A DNA stretch of 9,530 nt from Syntrophales bacterium (GTDB lineage: Bacteria; Desulfobacterota; Syntrophia; Syntrophales; UBA2210): assembly GCA_030655735.1 (NCBI GenBank), contig JAUSPK010000139.1, positions 1-9,530 of the forward strand, in the 5' to 3' direction. The position numbers and the translations under genes were made by a program. Shown here in pieces: positions 6,695 to 9,530 of this stretch; positions within the stretch are counted from its first letter, which is position 1, and each line of letters starts with the position of its first letter. The notes beneath the pieces are model-generated. The model searched no databases. It saw only the letters and a program-made list of their open reading frames with translations, and was not told the origin of the DNA.

Positions 6695-7030
6695 ATGACG
6701 GTAAAAGATCTGTTGAAACATGCCGAACGGTTTGAGGTGGACGCGTACCAGCCCCGGGATTTCAGGGAGAACCATATCTCCTTCATGGGGGCCCCTGAGA
6801 AGCACCCCTATGCGGTCGACAAGATCATCCTTATCCAGGACCCGTTCAGTACAAATATATCATACTATGAATTTGCCGCCGCCGATGTCGCCGGGGTGGA
6901 GGAACTGCCGAGTCTGGTCACTGCCGAAGGAACATCCGTCAAAATGTGCCGTGTTTGGGTGAGAAAGGGGAGCATCGGGATACGCTCCACACCCTTTGTT
7001 GTCGAGGATACCACGCCGCGCGGTCAGTAA
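6695..7030 (+). CDS. Small conserved protein, function uncertain (relatives labelled Ppa-like)
   Basis: A 111-residue soluble protein with no signal peptide or membrane segment. It has a GGAGGGG ribosome binding site 3 nt before the ATG. From memory, similar proteins of 100-115 residues, with features such as KHP (36-38), a DP.STN segment (49-54), YYEF (57-60) and VEELP (68-72), occur widely in sulfate-reducing and syntrophic Desulfobacterota, some under the label 'inorganic pyrophosphatase Ppa'. I see no resemblance to the active-site pattern of family I or II pyrophosphatases, so I do not adopt that function. The many conserved-looking acidic residues (D43, D49, E59, D64, E69, E70) could bind metal. 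The C-terminal part VKMCRVWVRKGSIGIRSTPFVV looks like a compact beta sheet. The gene stands alone, divergent from coaE and convergent with rfbB. Confidence 0.8.
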   Translation: MTVKDLLKHAERFEVDAYQPRDFRENHISFMGAPEKHPYAVDKIILIQDPFSTNISYYEFAAADVAGVEELPSLVTAEGTSVKMCRVWVRKGSIGIRSTPFVVEDTTPRGQ

Positions 7031-7061
7031 CGGGTGTCGATCGAAACCCGGGTCTCCCCCT

Positions 7062-8120
7062 CTATTCTCCGTACTGCTTTGATATCCAGGAGTGGTACTC
7101 GTTATTCTTGACGCGCCGAACCCATTCGCTGTTTTCCAGGTACCAGGATATCGTCTTTCTGATCCCCGATTCGAATGATTCTGACGGCATCCAGCCCAGT
7201 TCTTCGCGCAGTTTCGTAAAGTCGATGGCGTATCGCCGGTCATGACCGGGCCTGTCCTTGACGAAGGTGATAAGGTCCCTCCGGGGGGCGCCGGTGGAGA
7301 GTCCTTCTATCTCATCCAGTATGTCGCAAATCATTTCCACGATGGTGATGTTTTCCATCTCCATATTGCCGCCGATGTTGTATGTCTCCCCCCTCCTGCC
7401 CGACCTCATGATCGTCCAGATGGCGTCGCAGTGATCTTCCACATAGAGCCAGTCTCTGACATTCCTGCCATCACCGTAGACGGGAAGCTTCTCACCCTCT
7501 TTCGCGTTCAACACGATCAGAGGGATCAGTTTCTCGGGGAACTGGTAGTTGCCGTAGTTATTCGAACAGTTGGAGACGGTGATCGGAAGCCCGTAGGTCG
7601 CTCCGTAGGCCCGCACCAGGTGATCCGACGAGGCCTTTGCCGCGGAGTAGGGGCTGTTGGGGCTGTAAGGGGTGGTCTCCGTGAAGAGGCCCTCGGGACC
7701 CAGACTTCCGTATACCTCGTCCGTGCTGATGTGGTGAAAGAGGACAAACCCTTCGGCGTGCGCGCGGGCCGCCTCCAGCAGGTTGAAGGTGCCGACGATA
7801 TTCGTGTAAATGAAGGCCCCGGGGTCCTTTATCGATCGGTCCACGTGCGATTCGGCGGCGAAGTGACATACCGCGTCGATCCCGTGGCGGGAGAATATCT
7901 CTTCCATCCGTCCGAGATCACAGATGTCCGCCCGCTCGAACAGGTACCTGTCCGGGTAGTCGTTCTCTATCCCCTTGAGATTGTCCGGATTCCCGGCATA
8001 GGTGAGCGTGTCCACGTTGATGATCCTCCCCGTGAAATCTGCCCGCCCCAGAAGATAGCGTATAAAGTTGCTCCCTATAAAACCGCACCCGCCTGTCACC
8101 ATAAGGTTTTGTATGTTCAT
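7062..8120 (-). CDS. rfbB: dTDP-glucose 4,6-dehydratase
   Basis: Converts dTDP-glucose to dTDP-4-keto-6-deoxyglucose, the second step of dTDP-L-rhamnose and related deoxysugar synthesis for the cell surface. The 352-residue length is typical. It is an extended short-chain dehydrogenase with the NAD-binding GGCGFIGS (10-17), D37 in NVDTLTYAG and FAAESHVDRSI (87-97). The catalytic T133-D134-E135 lies in ISTDEVYG, with Y158 and K162 in YSAAK and the substrate-side motif DRPGHDRRYAID (289-300). All expected catalytic residues are present. GGAG lies 6 nt upstream of the ATG. The usual companions rfbA, rfbC and rfbD are not adjacent: the gene before it is divergent and the one after it convergent, so it appears monocistronic. 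A close UDP-sugar dehydratase is possible, but the sequence pattern fits RfbB/RmlB best. Confidence 0.95.
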   Translation of the reverse strand: MNIQNLMVTGGCGFIGSNFIRYLLGRADFTGRIINVDTLTYAGNPDNLKGIENDYPDRYLFERADICDLGRMEEIFSRHGIDAVCHFAAESHVDRSIKDPGAFIYTNIVGTFNLLEAARAHAEGFVLFHHISTDEVYGSLGPEGLFTETTPYSPNSPYSAAKASSDHLVRAYGATYGLPITVSNCSNNYGNYQFPEKLIPLIVLNAKEGEKLPVYGDGRNVRDWLYVEDHCDAIWTIMRSGRRGETYNIGGNMEMENITIVEMICDILDEIEGLSTGAPRRDLITFVKDRPGHDRRYAIDFTKLREELGWMPSESFESGIRKTISWYLENSEWVRRVKNNEYHSWISKQYGE

Positions 8121-8353
8121 TTGTTTCTCCGCTCGATCTCTAATTTCCCCGGTATGGTTACCTTAATTGCCGGTTTACTGTCAATCAAAATGCCCTGGCT
8201 CCGCGGTGGATCCTTCCGGGATAAAGAAATATTTCCCCCTCTCCTTATAGATTTACTTGTTGCCAATCCTGGTGTACTATATCGAAAATGTTCATACGGA
8301 ACTGAATCTTCTAAAAATGAAAACCGGGGAATTGTAACGCTGAGGTGTCGGTG
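8121..8353. promoter_or_regulatory. Divergent promoter region between rfbB and the membrane-anchored protein gene
   Basis: This 233-nt AT-rich spacer must drive both genes. On the minus strand a consensus TTGACA reads from 8184 to 8179, but no good -10 follows at 16-18 nt. On the plus strand TTTACT (8252-8257) and TACTAT (8275-8280) are 17 nt apart, about 75 nt before the start codon. Both assignments are tentative. I see no riboswitch or strong operator palindrome. Confidence 0.35.
8342..8347 (+). promoter_or_regulatory. Ribosome binding site fixing the start at 8354
   Basis: GAGGTG lies 6 nt before the ATG at 8354. The in-frame GTG codons at 8345 and 8351 overlap it or sit too close to it, so the ATG is preferred. 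Confidence 0.65.
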
Positions 8354-9175
8354 ATGAGAAAAAGCAGGTGGGTTGTCATTATCTGTGTTGGGGTGCTTCT
8401 GGTCCTTGCCCTTGTCTTCTTTCTGTACAGAGGCGCATTCCTCCCCGTCGAAAAGACGGCGCTGAAGGAACAGCCCGAATACCGCGGTGAGATCGTCAGA
8501 AAAAAGATAGAACCCCTTCCCCCGAAGGAAGAGACCCCCCGTCTGTCCGATGCCGAAGAGGTCGACCATGATATCGTGCAGGAAAGGGTGGAGCAGCTTT
8601 TCGCCTACCTCGACAGGCAGGAGTATATAAAGTCCTATAACCTCACGGAGGGCTCCTACCGGCACTTTCTGGGAATTACCGCGAAGCTCTCATCGCGTCC
8701 CCCCGTCGTATCGGGGGAAACGGATGATCTCTTGACCCTGAGAAGCAATATAACACACCTTTTCCGGGTTATGGGGAAGGAAGATGTGTCGCTGACACTT
8801 GATGTCCTCTCTCACGAAGAAGAAGAGAAGATTGAGGGTGCCATGGGGATCCTCTACAAATGGGGTGTGAGGGAAGCGCAGCGGGAGGGGGGCGCGATCA
8901 GGGCCGATATGGGGGGGCTTTACGAGTATGCCGCTTTCTTTCTGAATACCCTTTCGGGGAAGGCGTACCTGCTCCGGAGGGAGTCTCAAGTCCGGATACT
9001 GCTGACCTACTATTCGATTCTGATACTTGACAGTGCCGATACACAGCAGCTGAACCGCCATGGTGTGGATATCCTGCCCCACGTGAATCTTCTGATTGAC
9101 GATATCAACCGGTATCGAGGCCTGGATCACAAAGACAAATATCTCGCACGGTTAAAGGCCATCAGGGAGAAATAG
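8354..9175 (+). CDS. Unrecognised protein with one N-terminal membrane anchor
   Basis: I do not recognise this family. The 273-residue product starts with a short basic stretch (RKSR), then a single hydrophobic helix at about 6-24 that ends FFLYRG. It has no clear cleavage site or lipobox, so it is probably an N-in, C-out anchor. A charged, proline-containing linker follows (about 40-65, with EPLPPKEE). The remaining ~205 residues are polar and mainly helical: ERVEQLFAYLDRQEY (77-91), an acidic run HEEEEK (154-159), YAAFFLNTL (192-200), a hydrophobic helix VRILLTYYSILIL (213-225) that is rather short and charged at its edges for a membrane span, and a basic C-terminus. It is divergent from rfbB, so an envelope-related role is possible, but nothing in the sequence shows it. 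The next element downstream is a transposon remnant beginning 20 nt after the stop. Confidence 0.78.
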   Translation: MRKSRWVVIICVGVLLVLALVFFLYRGAFLPVEKTALKEQPEYRGEIVRKKIEPLPPKEETPRLSDAEEVDHDIVQERVEQLFAYLDRQEYIKSYNLTEGSYRHFLGITAKLSSRPPVVSGETDDLLTLRSNITHLFRVMGKEDVSLTLDVLSHEEEEKIEGAMGILYKWGVREAQREGGAIRADMGGLYEYAAFFLNTLSGKAYLLRRESQVRILLTYYSILILDSADTQQLNRHGVDILPHVNLLIDDINRYRGLDHKDKYLARLKAIREK

Positions 9176-9178
9176 GGC

Positions 9179-9201
9179 AGATGGGGTCACAGATGGGGTC
9201 A
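9179..9201. repeat. 11-bp direct duplication at the left edge of the mini-element
   Basis: AGATGGGGTCA occurs at 9179-9189 and again at 9191-9201, separated by one C. The second copy includes the first 7 bases of the terminal repeat (9195-9201), so the outer copy looks like a partial duplication of the element end. Confidence 0.7.
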
Positions 9202-9360
9202 GGTCTTGCTTTTTGCCACCCTCGACACGATTTTACTGACTCGTGAATAATGGAGCCTCGGGAGGTTACATGGTAGAAATCACCTCCGTATTCTATGCGT
9301 ATTGATCGTGCCATCGAAAACAGGCCTCACGCATGATGGCAAAAAGAAAGACCTGACCCC
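9195..9360. mobile_element. RAYT-derived MITE-like element with 24-bp terminal inverted repeats
   Basis: The left end (9195-9218) begins GGGGTCAGGTCTT and ends TTTTTGCCA. The right end (9337-9360) is its inverse with one mismatch in 24 positions. The 166-bp interior keeps, on the minus strand, the start of a REP-associated tyrosine (Y1/HUH) transposase and nothing of the rest. The GGGGTCAGGTCTT end motif is one I associate with the flanks of such transposases in many bacteria (family knowledge, not checked). The element is too short to be autonomous; movement would need a full-length RAYT elsewhere in the genome. I see no target-site duplication around it (T at 9194 and TTAAG after 9360). It separates two convergent genes and could fold as one long hairpin in read-through RNA. 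Confidence 0.8.
9252..9314 (-). pseudogene. 5' remnant of a REP-associated tyrosine transposase (RAYT)
   Basis: Read on the minus strand from the ATG at 9314, the first 20 codons give MARSIRIEYGGDFYHVTSRG. This is close to the near-invariant start of RAYT/Y1 transposases (MARPxRIEYPGAxYHVTSRGN). The frame then continues as unrelated sequence (SIIHESVKSC...) and runs into the terminal repeat. It lacks the HUH metal-binding pair, the catalytic tyrosine and the rest of a normal 200-300-residue protein. It is therefore an internal-deletion relic inside the mini-element. Confidence 0.8.
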
Positions 9361-9369
9361 TTAAGAACC

Positions 9370-9530
9370 CTAAGAGAATATTCCCTTGTGTCTTCGGTAC
9401 CAGAGGTTGGGAAACATCCGGTAGAGCAGCTTTGAAGAGACGTCGATGTATTCCTTGTCCCGTTTGTCGAACTGGCACGCCTGTATGATATGTTCCCGTA
9501 TTTCATCTTTGCTGGTCGCTTCGTGAAATA
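9370..9530 (-). CDS. C-terminal part of an unidentified gene (5' end outside the window)
   Basis: The minus strand is open from the window edge to a TAG at 9370-9372, giving 52 visible codons. The peptide is well mixed, with a charged helix (KDEIREHIIQACQFDKRDKEY) followed by SSKLLYRMFP and a basic, aromatic end (NLWYRRHKG). It looks like real coding sequence rather than a random frame, and its stop lies only 9 nt from the transposon end. I do not recognise the family. The other minus-strand frames are interrupted by stops. Confidence 0.6.
   Translation of the reverse strand, partial: FHEATSKDEIREHIIQACQFDKRDKEYIDVSSKLLYRMFPNLWYRRHKGIFS

Noticed and set aside
7031..7050. Hairpin CGGGT...ACCCG between the convergent small gene and rfbB, as a possible bidirectional terminator
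   Set aside because: The stem is only 5 bp plus a broken extension, and no T-run follows on either strand, so an intrinsic terminator is not supported.
7242..8354. Long open frame of 370 codons on the plus strand opposite rfbB
   Set aside because: It is the antisense shadow of a clearly recognised gene with intact catalytic motifs; its peptide has no recognisable domain and it starts without a ribosome binding site.
9195..9360. Insertion sequence with target-site duplication
   Set aside because: No matching direct repeats flank both ends; the interior matches a Y1/RAYT start, a family that does not create such duplications.
9293..9478. 61-codon minus-strand open frame across the transposon edge
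   Set aside because: It spans the terminal repeat and overlaps, in another frame, the more protein-like C-terminal frame ending at 9370.

Overview
The window looks like chromosomal DNA from an anaerobic Desulfobacterota ('deltaproteobacterial', Syntrophales-like) bacterium. This is an inference, not a database result. It rests on tandem PilT-type pilus ATPases beside a multi-PAS histidine kinase with an 'LRHDLTND' H-box, a small ~110-residue protein I associate with sulfate-reducing and syntrophic bacteria, a Cam-type gamma carbonic anhydrase, and a decayed REP-associated (RAYT) transposon. Base composition is moderately GC-rich and fairly even across the genes. The spacer at about 5635-5980 is visibly more AT-rich and repetitive.

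Layout. (1) 1-4997, plus strand: a signalling and motility block. It holds the 3' part of a REC-PAS-PAS-PAS-histidine kinase, then a likely promoter, then a three-gene operon: a PilT retraction ATPase, a divergent PilT/PilU-like paralogue, and a small receiver-like protein that has lost its phospho-acceptor aspartate. (2) 5017-5634, minus: a gamma-class carbonic anhydrase with the complete Cam active site but no signal peptide. It is convergent with the pil operon and separated by only 19 nt. (3) 5635-5980: a non-coding spacer with an 8-bp-period CCTTGAAY repeat, two copies of a TCCCGAC-type palindrome and a perfect hairpin. (4) 5981-6595, minus: dephospho-CoA kinase (coaE), divergent from a small conserved gene at 6695-7030. 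(5) 7062-8120, minus: dTDP-glucose 4,6-dehydratase (rfbB/rmlB), without its usual rfbA/C/D partners in view. (6) 8354-9175, plus: an unrecognised protein with one N-terminal membrane anchor. (7) 9195-9360: a 166-bp element with 24-bp terminal inverted repeats that still encodes the first ~20 residues of a RAYT transposase, so it is a MITE-like deletion derivative. (8) 9370-9530, minus: the C-terminal end of an unidentified gene running off the window.

How the genes fit together. The kinase and the pil genes lie in order on one strand, so a role for the kinase in surface motility or pilus retraction is plausible, but it is inferred from position only. The two ATPases and the pseudo-receiver probably form one transcript and a retraction or regulation module. 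The genes after 5000 are a mix of housekeeping and envelope functions in alternating orientation. They look like ordinary chromosome, punctuated by two repeat-rich spacers. I see no phage, CRISPR, tRNA or rRNA features. The least conventional items are the degenerate receiver in the pil operon, the unexported Cam-type carbonic anhydrase, and the RAYT-derived mini-element.
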